From Halichoerus grypus (Eukaryota; Chordata; Mammalia; Carnivora; Phocidae): a DNA stretch of 64,000 bases. Numbering within the stretch: the first letter of the stretch is position 1; every line of letters begins with the position of its first letter. The position numbers and the translations under genes were made by a program. Under the pieces are notes generated by a model, which was given only the letters and a program-made list of their open reading frames with translations, had not been told where the DNA came from and did no database searches. The stretch lies in contig NC_135720.1 of NCBI RefSeq assembly GCF_964656455.1, positions 55,888,598-55,952,597 of the forward strand, read 5' to 3'. This document shows positions 1 through 12,468 of the stretch, piece after piece.

Positions 1-1054
1 ATTGCCATGCCTTTATTAACTTCATTCGTTCTGTCTAAAATGGTTTTCCCCTCTGGTTCTGTTGGTGATCTGTTATCTCTCTTTCAAGGCCCATTTCTAT
101 AGAACTTTCTTGTCAACTATCCTTTCTCAGTAAAAAGAGACTTGCCTCTCTATTTCTGTAATCTATTGCTTATAAATGAAAAAAAAAATACTACACTTTG
201 CAATTTCTTTTTCTTATTGGCTTGCTTTCCAACAGCAGTGGATGCTATTAGAGCAGATTTCATGTGAGTTCACCTTTGCATTCTCCATAGCATCTAATAC
301 TGTTTAGAAAGAAAGGAAATAATCCCATTGAGCCACTTCAACGTGGTTGGAATTTGTTGAATAATGGTAGTAATTTGTTTTCTATAAAATCATTATTGCT
401 ACTAAGCTCTAAGGAAACATTACATAATTCTTTACCAGGATATTGGGGCCTAGACTATGTGAGAATGAAACTGTTCCACATGTGAGTTTTGGTGATGGTG
501 TTTCCTCATAGAGCGTTCTTCACCAGGTATTCTATGGACAGCACTAAGTTTATTTGAGCACCCAGAAGCGTATAACGTATAGCAAATGTTTGGTAAAATA
601 TGTTGAATATATGACTTAATTAATAGTAGTGGAGAGAAGTGAACAGTACTGAGAAATGCCCACATATATAAAGACAATATCAAGGTCCTAAAATCGCTCT
701 GTATTCACAGATTTAACATGCATTGCTTCATGAAACTGATGAAAAAGTATCTGTTAATTAGTTCTCCAGAGTAAAGTTAATAATCCTGAATTACAGAAAT
801 AATATTCCCCTTTTCTTTAACTGTAGTAGATTTTCAGGATTAAAAATAGCAATATAGGAAAAAAATGTTCTAATCACCTAGCCTTTGATAAGTAAACATA
901 GTCTATTTTCATTTCTATATGTACATGGAAAACACTGGTTTTTATAAAGATTGAAAAATTTCCTGAAATAGTTTAAAGTAAAACAGCAAATTAACTTCAT
1001 TAATTTTACATTTTTCCATGATTTATACCTTTGGTTTTAAAAAGACATAATTAA
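1..1054. other. No recognised feature; AT-rich unique sequence
   Basis: I see no repeat family, splice-bounded exon or open frame of substance here. Longest frames are under 80 codons and have no recognisable motif. Confidence 0.5.
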
Positions 1055-1071
1055 AATTTAACCGCATTTTA

Positions 1072-1230
1072 GGTTGTTTTTGTGTTGTTTTTTTTTAATT
1101 TTGGGGATCTGTTGTTTATTCTTTTTTTTTTTTTTTTTTTAGGTAAGGTCTACATCCTACATGGGGCTTGAACTCATTACCCCAAGGTCAAGAGTCAAAT
1201 GCTCTACTGACTGACCCAACCAGGCACCCC
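1072..1230 (-). mobile_element. Can-SINE, old and truncated, minus strand
   Basis: Poly(T) at 1122-1141 is the tail of a minus-strand copy. The body matches the Can-SINE complement (TGGGGCTTGAACTCA, then CAACCAGGCACCCC at the right end), but the CT-rich middle is short. The flanking target-site duplication is AATTTAACCGCATTTTA at 1055-1071 and the same with one mismatch at 1231-1247. Divergence suggests an older copy. Confidence 0.85.
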
Positions 1231-1247
1231 AATTTAACTGCATTTTA

Positions 1248-2640
1248 ACATCATTTTTTGGCCTACAACTGAAAATTTGCCATTTACTCAGATTTTGATA
1301 TTGCGTAAATGATACTAAAGTGTATGATTTTGAAGCTGTGTTAGCAAAGAATACATTTCAGTTGGGATATATTGCTGAACCAAAAAAAGAGAGAAAAGAA
1401 AACTTCATAGGTCACTGAGTGCAACATGATAGTAAACATTTGATTTACTGTGTAAATCTCTCTGGATTATTTTACACAATGGAAAATATAGTATAGTGTC
1501 TGTTTATCTCTCTTGATTATTTCATGCAATAAAAGGGGTATTTTTCTTTTAATACAGAACTGACAAGCTATGGGTCAAACGTCAGGAAACAAAATAAGAT
1601 GCTTTTTCTATTTACTCTGAAGAGGACAGTATTGAAAAATACTTTGTTTTTGTCATGGAGGTGCTGTGACAGCCCAGATCTTAGTGACTACTTACAGTAT
1701 CTTTGTGGTGTTCAATAAAGGAGAAATGAAGAAATAAAGTTGTCATTTTCTTGGAGTTCTATCTAAGCTTTCATTCCCATGGCCAATATAAAGCATGCTT
1801 GTTGGAAACAGTCTTTGATTGGAATGAGATGCTTGGTCTGTTCATAGAAAGATGGATGACCTAAAGAGTTCTTGCTTTGCCAGCTCTGGGAAGGACAACA
1901 GTGCATGTATGCCTGTTTGTTCTTTGTTAAAACTTCAGAGGGATTTTCTTCTAGCAGTGTATGCTACTTCTGTTGCAAGTTTTTAACAAGATCACAGTCC
2001 AGCTAAGGATGCATCAGGATTTATACCTACTGTCCTTGAATTCATTTTCCAGTTATGGAAAACAGCAGTGAATGCAGAATATCAGAATGATTTGACAATC
2101 ATTGTAACATGAAGAGAGAAGATGCTGGCTAATCAAAGTTTAGTTCATTGTTACGGCTGGGATTTTGATGTGCAACTCAGTTAACCTTCCAGTGGCAGAA
2201 AAGGTAAGAATATATCCTCACCATAAATATATTTTATTATCCTTTTTGTTATGGCCCTTCTAGCTTTTCAATTCTACTTTCTCTCCTCATCTTTTCATTT
2301 CCCAAATTGGCATTCAGTTTGTAAAGCCTACAGTAGATTCTTTCATTAGATAAAAGCCAAACAACTCCCCTTTCTGCCATATGGCCCTTTGTGTCTCATG
2401 GCTCTTAACGTTTGGTTTCTATCTCCTTTTTTTATCCCTCACCTCTTATCACAGGACACCTAAAGTCAAGCCATAGCAAGGGCTCAGAATTGCCAGGACA
2501 GATCCATTCTCTAACCCTAACCCTTTTATACATGGCTGGTCTCTCCCTAGATTGTTGATCTTTAGCTTTGTACACTTGGGGAACTCCTTTGCATCCTTGA
2601 ACACACAGTTCTGATGTCATCAGCAATGTCACTTTCCCTT
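1248..2640. other. No recognised feature apart from the L2 edge at the right
   Basis: AT-rich sequence without a repeat I can name. Two tandem CTAACC-type units near 2511-2524 look telomere-like but are far too short to matter. Confidence 0.45.
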
Positions 2641-3030
2641 CTTTCTAGAACTGATTTCTTTTTAAAGATTTTATTTATTTATTTGACAGAGAGAGAGAGA
2701 GAGAGAGATCACAAGTAGGCAGATAGGCAGGCAGAGGGAGAAGCAGGCTCCCTGCTGAGCACAGAGCCCGATGTGGGGCTCGATCCCAGGACCCTGGGAT
2801 CATGACCTGAGCCGAAGGCAGATGCTTAACCATCTGAGCCACCCAGGCGTCCCTAGAACTGATTTCTTATGCCTGTATTTGTTGAAATTATTGAATTATT
2901 ATTCTTTTTGTCCATCTCTCTGTAAAATCCCTAAGAACAAGCATTTTACCCATTTTTGCATCCTATGTGTAGTACCTAGGTATAATCAGTGGCACATACT
3001 AGATGCTCAATAAATATTCTTGAATTGAAA
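2641..3030 (+). mobile_element. L2 LINE 3' end, split by a Can-SINE
   Basis: The stretch 2868-3030 follows the L2 3' end pattern: a short 'CCCTAAGAACAAGCA' segment, then a 'GGCACATACTAGATGCTCAATAAATATT' type terminus (positions 2990-3020). It is an ancient, non-coding remnant. A Can-SINE was later inserted at 2661-2852. Confidence 0.6.
2661..2852 (-). mobile_element. Can-SINE, minus strand, 16-bp TSD
   Basis: Reads as tail AAAGATTTTATTTATTTATT, (GA)n, body GAAGCAGGCTCCCTGCTGAG, then head complement CTGAGCCACCCAGGCG. Perfect duplication CTAGAACTGATTTCTT at 2645-2660 and 2853-2868 marks the insertion. It sits inside an L2 3' end, so it is the younger of the two. Confidence 0.97.
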
Positions 3031-4054
3031 ACTACCAAGCATTTCACCACATCTCCTTGGTGGCTATGTCTCTCCTAGTTAGCAAGCTATACTAAGAATC
3101 TGTTTATAGAATTTAATTTTCTTTCAGTTCCAATCTTTTAATGCTCCATCATTTCCTTTCATTTTCTCCTAAATTATAAGAACTACATTACTTGCATAGC
3201 CATGTCTCCCTGGTGTGAACTCAGATATTTAACAAGGTGCCCTATTAAAATGAACCTGGACACCAGGAATTTTTAAAGACCTTCAAGCTACTACAGTTGC
3301 TGCCCCAAAGTCCATTTGTAGCCCATGAAAATATTGGACATGAAGTAGTTAAGGAGTAAAATATCTGAGCTATTGTGAACTTTGGTATCTCACAAAAGAA
3401 GTAGTGTAGTATCCATTTTTCTACATATTATTTTCAGAATTAATACAATTTCAAAGTATCTTTCATTCCCTCTAAAAAGTAATAACAAAATATACCTCTC
3501 ATTAGTACAATGTGGTCAGAATACTGAGGCTACTGGTTGAGAACATAGAGGATACAGAGTAGAAAGGAAAAGAAAACCATAGGCTACCCAAATATAGAGA
3601 GAATCAATTGCTTGGTAATAGGTAACCAGTGACTTCTATCATACAGCAGATTATAAAAAGCTTCTTCTCTTAAATGCAACTGATTAAAAAGTGTACTTAA
3701 AGTAGACTTCATTCAAACTCATGAGCCAAGATTTACTATTTCCTCAGTAATAAGGACCCAGGTGTAAGTAATCAATTCATCAAAGAAAAAAGCATACAAA
3801 ACGTAGGAAAAGATAATTAGGACAAAACAAAAAGAAAATAAATTAGGATCACAGATAATATATTTGGTTCAGGGCTTTCACCAATCTTAAATGCTAAATT
3901 GGAAATTTATATCAGAATTACTCTAGATTGACTGCACCATCAGCTAAATATATTTATGCCCATGTTAACTGTATAGTATGAGTTCAAGGTATTCTTAAGC
4001 TTATATGTTTATTTTACTGATAGAAGAGTTCCTCGGGTAACTCTTGTCTTTTTA
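3031..4054. other. No recognised feature
   Basis: AT-rich, no repeat or coding signal that I can name. Confidence 0.45.
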
Positions 4055-4070
4055 TGTTCTAACAAGTTTT

Positions 4071-4266
4071 TTTTTTAAAGATTTTATTTATTTATTTGAC
4101 ACAGAGAGAGATAGCAAGAGCAGGAACACAAGCAGGGGGAGTGGGAGAGGGAGAAGGAGGCTTCCCACCGAGCAGGGAGCCCGATGCGGGGCTCGATCCC
4201 AGGACCCCGGGATCATGACCTGAGCCGAAGGCAGACGCTTAACGACTGAGCCACCCAGGTGCCCTG
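4071..4266 (-). mobile_element. Can-SINE, minus strand, 16-bp TSD
   Basis: Full-length minus copy ending CTGAGCCACCCAGGTGCCC. Perfect duplication TGTTCTAACAAGTTTT at 4055-4070 and 4267-4282. Body carries AGCAGGGAGCCCGATGCGGG, a relatively young variant. Confidence 0.97.
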
Positions 4267-4282
4267 TGTTCTAACAAGTTTT

Positions 4283-5930
4283 GTACTTGGTTTACATGGT
4301 CACTATAGATAATATAGAACAAGTCATAAAGTGAAATGCAGAAAAAATTAAAAGCAGATACCAAAATTAATTTAAAAAACCCCAAATAAACAAACCAAAA
4401 CATGCACTTTATAGACTTTGCATGTAGGGACAAGCATGTTGACATGCCTCAGTGTGTTTTGGAAGTATCACGGCATACAACATGTGGTTCTTATTGATCT
4501 GCATCCTGCTGAACTGAGACACCAGCAAAGGGTTGATGTGGGTCAGCAAACACAACCAAAACATTAATTTCAAAACAGAACATTTTGTAACATTTATAAA
4601 CAAAGAGTTAAACTAAAAGACTATTTTGGTGTTTAAATGAAAAAAACCACAGGTATCTTTCAAAAACAATGTTGCTAAAAGCATTTGCTGTAGAACATTA
4701 TCCCATTAGAATAGATTATCTGCTAAAAAAAAAAAAAAATTCAATGGCCAGATATTTGGAGATACTGGAATTGTTTGCAAGTTGTTCTAGGTTTGCTCGT
4801 GGAATCTAAAAAAATAAACTTAACCCCTCATTCACAAAGTCACTCCATGAACAGAGCCATTGCTTTCCAACAAGTCAGGTTTTTTTCTTATAAAAACAGT
4901 TTTACTTTCTTGAATTCTGTCTTGCTGTGGTTTGAGAGCTTTTTGTTTTAACAGACCATCTGAAAACCGCAGTTATTTTTCCCCTTAAGTATGTTGATTA
5001 TATTCAGTGGCTTTAATGATCACTTTTGTGCCAATGACTACAAAATAAAAATTAAAAAGCCTTTTCTAGATTTTAATGATATCAGTTTACTACAGAAATA
5101 ATGAAGCACTAGGCAAGCTTGAATTTAACATCTCTATCTATGCCCTAATTCACTTCTACTGTTTTCTTAGCCCCCCCATTGCTTGTGTTGTTTTATAGTC
5201 TGAGCACAGAGTTACACTTGGAGAAGCATTTGGATGAACTGTGGTAAGAAATCAATTGAAATATATTGAGTGTCCCAATCCCAGGACACCCATATGAAAC
5301 TCTGGAACATAGCCTTTGAAAAACTCTGACGACCTTGTGAATTGGCAAGAAACATCAAAATAGGAGCTTATATTGTGTACACTACAAATCCAAAAGTTAG
5401 ACCCGTCTTCTATTGTGAAACAATGACCTTTGTTCATCAGTGTCTGTTACGGCAGATTCTTGAGTTTGATGAGGTGAGACTCTTTAATTTAATTCTGAGT
5501 ACAGCACATTGGATCCTAATGAGCCGGGTTTTCCCTATTGCCTCATTCACTTTGTCTATAGTTAGATGCTTAGGGAGACCACTAGAAGTCCATTAGATTA
5601 GAGTGAAAAAAAAAAAAAAAGGCCCCATGTGACCTAAGGGAGAGAATACACCTCACTGTGGAGTTACAGCCAAGTTCCTGCCTTACTGAAAGTTAAAATG
5701 ATAAAGGAGCAATAAGTATTTATTTCCTTTTTTTTCAACTTTAGCTGTTTTTTTTTTTAATGGGAAATAATATCCATGTGACTAAAAAGATAATTCTGCC
5801 CATCTGTCTATCATTGCAACAATAACAAAAAAAATGTTTAAATGGATTTTCACCGAATTTGAAGGTTAATGTTAGAGTGGCCTAACTTAAAATCTAGGCT
5901 GGATGGCATGCTCGATGTTTACAGGGCTAG
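4283..5930. other. No recognised feature
   Basis: Unique AT-rich DNA. Homopolymer A runs occur at 4724-4739 and 5607-5622 without duplicated flanks. The 84-codon plus frame at 5342-5596 and the minus frames overlapping it have no recognisable domain and I do not call them genes. Confidence 0.45.
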
Positions 5931-5944
5931 CAGAATAGCACAGC

Positions 5945-6005
5945 TCACACAGGGCCTGGCATATAGTAAGCATTCAGTTTCTACTCAGTAAGTGCCACCT
6001 ATTTT
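5945..6005 (+). mobile_element. Possible L2/MIR 3' remnant beside a SINE
   Basis: 'GGGCCTGGCATATAGTAAGCATTCAGT' style wording at 5951-5980 is the usual terminal phrase of L2 or MIR. Too short to assign a family. Confidence 0.35.
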
Positions 6006-6213
6006 TTTTTTTTTAAGATTTATTCATTTCATTTGAGAGAGAGAGAGAGGAATGGGGGGGGACGGGATGAGGCAGAGAGAGAGAGAGAATCTCCAGCAGA
6101 CTTCCTGCTGAGCAAGGAGCCAGATGACACAAGGATGATCTCCTGACCCTCATGACCCAAGCCAAAATCAAGAGTCGGATGCTTAAGGGACTGAGCCACC
6201 CAGGCGCCCCTGA
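6006..6213 (-). mobile_element. Can-SINE, minus strand, 13-bp TSD
   Basis: Older minus copy ending GACTGAGCCACCCAGGCGCCCC. Duplication TGCCACCTATTTT (5993-6005) and TGCCAGCTATTTT (6214-6226), one mismatch. Body is diverged (CCTCATGACCCAAGCCAAAA). Confidence 0.93.
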
Positions 6214-6648
6214 TGCCAGCTATTTTACCATTTCCTTCATTGTCATCATCCACATCACACTTAGAGGTTACAAAGTCAACAGAGATTCTTTTCTTTTACT
6301 GACCATACATTCCCCCACCCCATCTTTTTTCTTTTTTTTTTTTTGAAGTTTTTCTAATGGGGAAAATATGTGAGTAAAATCTTACTTAAATTTTATGAAA
6401 TCATTTTCACCTATATTTATATTCTCTGGGTAAGGAAGGGGTTTCAGGGCAGGGTTATTTTGAAAGGACATGGAGTCCTCAGTATTCTTTCAATGCTTAC
6501 TGCTCACATTTCTAGCATGCTCACAGCTCTCCATGCATGCATCTTGCACATTATTTGTCAGAAAAAAACATATTCTGGTTTTATTTCCCATTGTCATGTG
6601 GTAATAAAGAAATCTATTGCCCAGATCTGCAGCATATTGTGTAATTTT

Positions 6649-6852
6649 AAAATTTAATTTAATTTATTTATTTGAGAGAGAGAGCACAAGCAGGGGGAGA
6701 AGCAGAGGGAGAAGCGGGCTCCCTGCTGAGCAGGGAGCTCGAGGAGGTGAGGCTCAAGGCTCCAGGCTCAATCCCAGGATCCCGGGACCACGACCTGAGC
6801 CAAAGGCAGATGCTTAATCACTTAACCAACTGAGCCACCCAGGTAACCCCAC
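6649..6852 (-). mobile_element. Can-SINE, minus strand, 13-bp TSD
   Basis: Tail AATTTAATTTATTTATTTGAGAG, body AGCGGGCTCCCTGCTGAGCA, end TGAGCCACCCAGGTAACCCC. Duplication ATTGTGTAATTTT at 6636-6648 and 6853-6865. A short internal expansion (GCTCGAGGAGGTGAGGCTCA) distinguishes this copy. Confidence 0.95.
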
Positions 6853-6865
6853 ATTGTGTAATTTT

Positions 6866-8200
6866 TACTTATATGTGTTAACTTCTATCTCATCATAGTG
6901 AAGTCATGGCTCAAATCCATGAAGCAACATGATTGTTGCTGATGAAAAAATAATTCCTAACCTTTTTAAGATTTATTTCTGTTTAACCATAGAATAAAAA
7001 TTTCCACTTAAGCCATCAGGCTTTTGTAGAACCTCTCCTTTAAGGACATGAGTTATGACTCTGCTTATCCTGTGGTAGAACATACAAAAATCTAGCGGTC
7101 TTCTCTAACCTGGTCCTCCCAGCCCCTCATTATATTTCAGAAATATTCCCTATTATCTTGTCTGTTTCATTTTTCTTTCCACCATAATTTCCACTTAAAA
7201 TATTTATAAAAATTCTGATTTTATAATTTATGTAAGATGGCAGAATCTGTTTTTTGATAGCTATGTTGTTTTCTGACGTTCAAATACATATAGCAAGCAA
7301 ATGCCCATTTCCTCTTCCCCTTGACTTTAGAATTCAGCTGCATATAATGCGCCTTACAACTGACTAGTGTTTTTTCTTGTTGCAGTAATAATTTTTTATA
7401 ATTTCATAATTAAAAATTTCAATGATTTTCATAATTCTAGTAGTTCATTACCTAGAAAATCAAACACTACCAATTCTAAAAACATCACAAAGGCGTAATA
7501 ACCAATTGGTATCATAAAAGTGATTATAAGTTAATAAAGTCTATAGAACATAAACAGGGAGCTGTTGGGAAAAGAGAAACTGATGGAATGGAAATTAGAT
7601 GCAGGAACCAGTTGTAATTAAGAGCTACTTTAAAAATAGCCAATTAGGTAAGAGATCTTTCCATCTGAGAGTAGAAGCCAAAGCATTTATAAACTTTCTC
7701 ATCAACTAAAAGTGGAAAGGCCATTATAGCAATGAGAAACACACTTATGGAAGTGATTAAGGATCAGTATGTAGAAGACAGAAATGGTTAAGGTTAATTG
7801 CTTTGGTAATATCAAGCAACAGACCCAAAGATTTTTAACCCTATAGTAAATGCTATCTTTGAACTTTGTATTTGTTTGTAGTTGCAGCAACCCATTTATG
7901 AGTCTGATGAATACATTCATGCTTTATTTAGTTTATCTTTTTATTCCTTTGCCTCTTTGGCAATAAACAAGCCCTTCTGTATCTATTTGCTATTTGGGCA
8001 CCCAATATTTTATTCCTGCAGTTTCTTTTGAGATACAACTTTCAGGCATACCTACAAGAAAACACAGCATGCTAAATTTGGCATCCAAGAGCTACTCTTA
8101 TCCATCTGTTTGCTTTGAAGTTGTAGGTGTTTAAGATACTGCAACTAATTTCTAACATTTTGAAAATGCATTCTTCTAATTATACTACTAGGTACATTAG
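6866..8200. other. No recognised feature
   Basis: AT-rich unique sequence; no repeat or coding signal named. Confidence 0.45.
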
Positions 8201-8204
8201 TATA

Positions 8205-8440
8205 CTACATATGTTTGTATGTTGTTTTAGCAAAGTTTTCAGATTCATTGTCTCACTTGATCTTCACAAGATCCCTTTGGGTAAGCAGAACAGGTGTTGT
8301 TATCATTGTTTGACACAAAAATAAGGTAGAAAGAGGGAAAGTGTCTTGCCTGAAAATTCATAACAAATTACTCGGGAGGGCTCTAATTCGATTTTACACC
8401 TTCTCTGTTTTATTCAGTATCTTTAACATACTATTCTGTC
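8205..8440 (+). mobile_element. MIR SINE fossil
   Basis: The order 'TCTCACTTGATCTTCACAAGATCC', a TTGTTATCATTG segment, then 'AAAGTGTCTTGCCTGAAAATTCA' follows the MIR core and 3' half on the plus strand. Strongly diverged. Confidence 0.65.
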
Positions 8441-8904
8441 ATAAATTTTTTCAGGCATTCTTATAAGTTTCAACCATGTATTTATGTTATTCACAATAAC
8501 TTATAGAAAATTGAGCATGTAGACAAATATTCCACTATCAAAGATTTATAATAAACTTTTTGCAAATCACTTTACTACCAAAACTTATTTCCTTAAATAT
8601 TGCAGAACTTCATTCAGCATTTATGTATGGTACTGTGGCACTATGTTTATTCTTTTCAAGCTGTCTTCCAATGTGTAAACTTCAAAAGGGCCTCTGAGTT
8701 TTACTTCCTCTTATACCACCTTGTGCAGATATTTGTGACTTCTAATCCATGGAACATTATTTTCTACCATAGTCTATTTTATATTTTATTTTGAACTCAT
8801 AGAATGCTCGAGGAACCAATGAATATGGACACATAAAATATGAGCAATAAACCCCAACTCCAAATGGGAAATATGAGTTCTAGGGATGAAAAAAAAATAT
8901 CGAC

Positions 8905-9305
8905 AGTACTCACTTAGCACTTACTAGGAGTCAGACACTGTTTTAAGCAGTTTATGTAAGAGACTGCATACTTGCTGTATTAAGCACTGAATTTCCTTCT
9001 AGCCAAATTAAAAAGGAAGAGAGAGAGAAGGAGAAAGGGAAGGAGGGAGAGGTATTAAAGAAGGGAAGGGGAGAGAGAGAAAGAGAATGAAATGCTATGT
9101 ATTACCATGTTCAAAGATTTGCATGCATTAATTCATGTGATTGTCATAATAGCCCTGTTAGGTAAGTTTTACTGAAGATCTTATTTTAAATAGGAGGGAA
9201 CACACAGAATGGTGAAGTAACTTGCTCTGGGATACACAGCCATAAGTGTTACCACTGGGATTCTGACCCATGAATCTGGCTCCAGAGACTGCAAGTTTAA
9301 CTATT
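8905..9305 (+). mobile_element. MIR SINE fossil, interrupted by a purine-rich tract
   Basis: 5' part at 8910-8960 ('TTAGCACTTACTAGGAGTCAGACACTG') and core/3' part at 9120-9300 ('AATTCATGTGATTGTCATAATAGCCCTG', 'AGTAACTTGCTCTGGGATACACAG', 'CTGGCTCCAGAG') are MIR in the right order. About 150 bp between them contains a (GA)-rich simple repeat. Confidence 0.75.
9007..9092 (+). repeat. GA-rich low-complexity tract
   Basis: Almost pure purine run of GAGA, GAAGG and GGGA units inside the MIR above. Confidence 0.8.
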
Positions 9306-9521
9306 TATTTAGGCATATTGCTGTTTCTGCAGTGGAAAATTCTCCTTGTCAGAAAGTAGAAAACCAATTCCTCAGGAGACAGTTTTTCCTGGCACTAAGT
9401 ACTTACGTATTTATTAAGTGGGACATTGTATGAACAAGTAGGCAAAATTCTCAATAACAGCTTGAGTGCAGAAAGAATATTTCATGACTGTTCACTAGAG
9501 TCATTAAAAGAATCTGAAGTC

Positions 9522-9718
9522 GGGGCGCCTGGGTGGCTCAGATGATTGAGCTTCTGCCTTCGGCTCAGGTCATGATCCCAGGGTCCTGGGATTGAGCCCC
9601 TCATAGGGCTCCCTACTCGGCGGGAAGCCTGCTTCTCCCTCTCCCTCTGCCTGCAGCGCCCCCTGCTTGTACTCTCTCTCTCTCTCTGTCAAAATAAATC
9701 ATATCTTTAAAAAAAAAA
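9522..9718 (+). mobile_element. Can-SINE, plus strand, 16-bp TSD
   Basis: Head GGGGCGCCTGGGTGGCTCAG, body with GGCTCAGGTCATGATCCCAG, (CT)n near 9678, A-rich tail. Perfect duplication AAAAGAATCTGAAGTC at 9506-9521 and 9719-9734. The tRNA-like part is the expected pol III internal promoter. Confidence 0.97.
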
Positions 9719-9866
9719 AAAAGAATCTGAAGTCAAAATCCAAATAAGTAAAGAAAATTGTTTTAAGTGTTCTCTATGGTTAATCAGAAAAAAACAAAAG
9801 GAATAATAATTTGGCTTCTAATGTCTCTGCTTGGAGTCACTGAGTCAGAAAAACAAAATAAAATGT

Positions 9867-9897
9867 ATATTGATGGTGGTTATGAGACCAGAGTCAT
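9867..9897 (+). repeat. Copy 1 of a ~31-bp dispersed duplicate
   Basis: ATATTGATGGTGGTTATGAG and the next 11 bases recur at 11197-11227 with about four mismatches. No family recognised. Confidence 0.5.
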
Positions 9898-10037
9898 CAC
9901 AAAGTCTTGGTTTCCCCTGAACACTTAACAGTGTCATCATTCATGGTATTTGGTATTTGGCATGGACTCAGGTTAAATTTGACTCCTGACCTTGCTTCAT
10001 AGCAAGTATAGAGTAGCCTTCAGAAGGAGTTAAGAAT

Positions 10038-10231
10038 TGGGGCGCCTGGGTGGTGCATTCTGTTGTGTCCAACTCTTGATTTCAGCTCAGGTCATGATCT
10101 CAGGGTCATGAGATTGAGCCCCACATAGGCTCTGCCCTGGGCATGGAGCCTGCTTAAGATTCTCTCTCCCTCCCCCCTCTGCCCCTCCTCCCACCCCCCC
10201 CCCCACTTGCTCTCTCTCTTAAAGAAAAAAA
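10038..10231 (+). mobile_element. Can-SINE, plus strand, older type
   Basis: Head GGGCGCCTGGGTGGTGCATT, then a diverged body typical of older copies (GTCATGAGATTGAGCCCC) and a C-rich middle at 10191-10203. Duplication of AAGGAGTTAAGAAT (10024-10037) and AAGGAGTTAGAAAT (10232-10245). Confidence 0.93.
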
Positions 10232-10962
10232 AAGGAGTTAGAAATCATTTTACCATGCCAGAATACACCACCTCTGACTCTAGGCTTGCCTGTCTTCTAC
10301 TAGATAATTTCTCCACCTCAGTGAATTGACAGGCTGAGCATCCATGTGCTGGTAGGTCACATAAGGCAGCTAATCAAGAACACCTTAATGTTCCTCTCAG
10401 CCTGACTGAACTTTACATTGATTTCTTCCTGACTATAGGCCCTTGACCTTCCTTTTCTCAGAGCATTTACTTTAGAAAACTTGTAATTTGTAAATTCTTT
10501 CATTGCTCCTTTGACATGTCAATCTTCTACAACCCAGGAATATCGTTCTCGAGGACCTAGGGGCTGTCTCTATGGAATGCAATCATCAAGAAAAGTGTCC
10601 CGTCTCCCAATCTCTGTGGGAGGGTAGGAGCCTAATTCCAGTAAGGACCAGTTAACACACATGGGTGATCTAATCACATTGACCAGTCTTGCTCTAATAT
10701 CCTCCAGTACTTTTCCACTAGCTCACCCCAGTGTGTAAAAAAATCTCCTGCCTTTTGTTTCAGACTTGAGTTCAAACTTTCTTCCTTATTGCAATAGTCC
10801 TGAAAAAAATCTTCCTTGTCTGTTTAGCCCCATCTGATACAATTATTCTTTGACATCATTCAGCAACATGTGTAATTGTTGAGGCCATTTTCTTCATCTT
10901 CCAGGAGTTAAGACTCCATAGGAGTTGTAGCTCAGGCAGAGAAGAGTCTTCTAGGTCCATGT

Positions 10963-10982
10963 TGTGTGTGTGTGTGTGTGGG
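10963..10982 (+). repeat. (TG)n microsatellite
   Basis: About nine TG units followed by a G run. Confidence 0.85.
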
Positions 10983-11196
10983 GGCAGTAGAGGGGCACCA
11001 CTGGGTATTTTAATCAGTGCTTCCTGAAAACCTAAGAATTGAAGAAAATGGGCTTTTGTTTCCACAGGAAATGTTACAAGTAAAGTTGGACTTTAAGGAC
11101 ATTTTACAAGCATTCTGAAAATTTTTCACATTTAATTGTGTCTTAAAAGGATACATAATTTTTTCTTGACTCTGGTATTTACCCCCTTCTAACATT

Positions 11197-11227
11197 ATAT
11201 TGATGGTGGGTGTGAGACTAGAGCCAT
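11197..11227 (+). repeat. Copy 2 of the ~31-bp dispersed duplicate
   Basis: ATATTGATGGTGGGTGTGAG and following bases match 9867-9897 with about four mismatches. Confidence 0.5.
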
Positions 11228-12453
11228 ATTATTCTATGGCATATATTTGTTTTTCAAGGACATTCCATAATATTATTAGAAAGAAAAGTGTTTCCTTACT
11301 TGAGTGAAATTTTACTATATCCTTTATTGTGATTCAAGTATAGAGCAATATAAAAGAATGTTAGGATTTTTTTCAAACTTCAAAATCTCCTGCCCTAAAT
11401 AGAGAACCATAATATTTAATTGTGAAGATTATCATTATGTCATATAACCTTCTTTCCTTAACTGATTACAAATTTTGTTTTATCACTATTTTTTACTACC
11501 ACTATGACTATTATTATACTTTATTACTGATCAATGTTCCATGTCTATTTTTTAAAATACAGACTCAAATGCTTAAAAATTACTTGACTTGAAGGGCAAA
11601 TAAAACTTGCACAGCCTTTCTATGGCCTAGCACATTAGGCACAGAAAGAAAAATATTGAATAATGTGAAATATTTCTAGATAGTGTTCTAAAGTAAGATA
11701 ACATCACAATATAAAAAAGTATATTCACATGGCCAAGGAACATTTGGATAAATTTCCAGAGACTCTAAGTGGTTTCTGCCCAGGCCTCTGGTTCCAAAGA
11801 TTTATCTTTATTACTTACTCCATGTAGAGCTCATCTCAGGCTGTGGACCCCTATTTCCCATCTCAGCTGCAACCTCCACTATCTCTGAGCTACCCTGTGG
11901 CCTTTTCTGACCACTCTTTCTTGATCCAGGATTGTTGATCTCACCATCATCAGATACTCTTCACATTACAGATTCCTTCTTCTTCTGCAATTATGAAACT
12001 GCCCTGCTGCCTGACCCATGTGAACAATTTGGAGTTGATTACCCTGCTTTGCCAGCTTCTATTCTTTGGTTGTCTCTGGACAAATAGAAATAATATTAAT
12101 AAGATAGTATCCCACAAGGTGGAGCGAGATGGTGTTAGAACAGGAGTAACTAGGAAGGGAGAATGTGAAGGATAGGTTAATGAGAAAAAAGGAGACATTT
12201 TCACCCCCTCCCAGCACCTCCTGGTGGTTTAATATGATCAGATTTTTTCCTGCTGATTTTATTGGCTGCATAGACTTCTACTGTAAAGGTATTTTATTGT
12301 TTAGCCATTATATTGTTGCTAAGCTTTTAGATTTTTCTAATGTCTAATTTTTAAACATGATGTGGACAGAATCATTGTTAAGCTTTTCCTTAATTTTCCT
12401 TAAAATATATAAAAATATATAAAACCACTATATAAATGAAACCAAGTATAAAT

Positions 12454-12468
12454 GATATGAGACTCTTT
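12454..12468 (+). repeat. Target-site duplication, left copy, of the 12.5-18.4 kb LINE-1
   Basis: GATATGAGACTCTT here and GATATCTGAGACTCTT at 18365-18380 flank the element. The pair differ by two inserted bases, consistent with an insertion that has aged. Confidence 0.8.

Larger units (their letters stand above)
10246..12453. other. No recognised feature except a (TG)n tract
   Basis: Unique AT-rich DNA up to the LINE-1 target site. It holds the second copy of the 31-bp duplicate and a short TG microsatellite. Confidence 0.45.

Noticed and set aside
2511..2524. Interstitial telomere repeat
   Set aside because: Only two CTAACC-like units; chance is enough.
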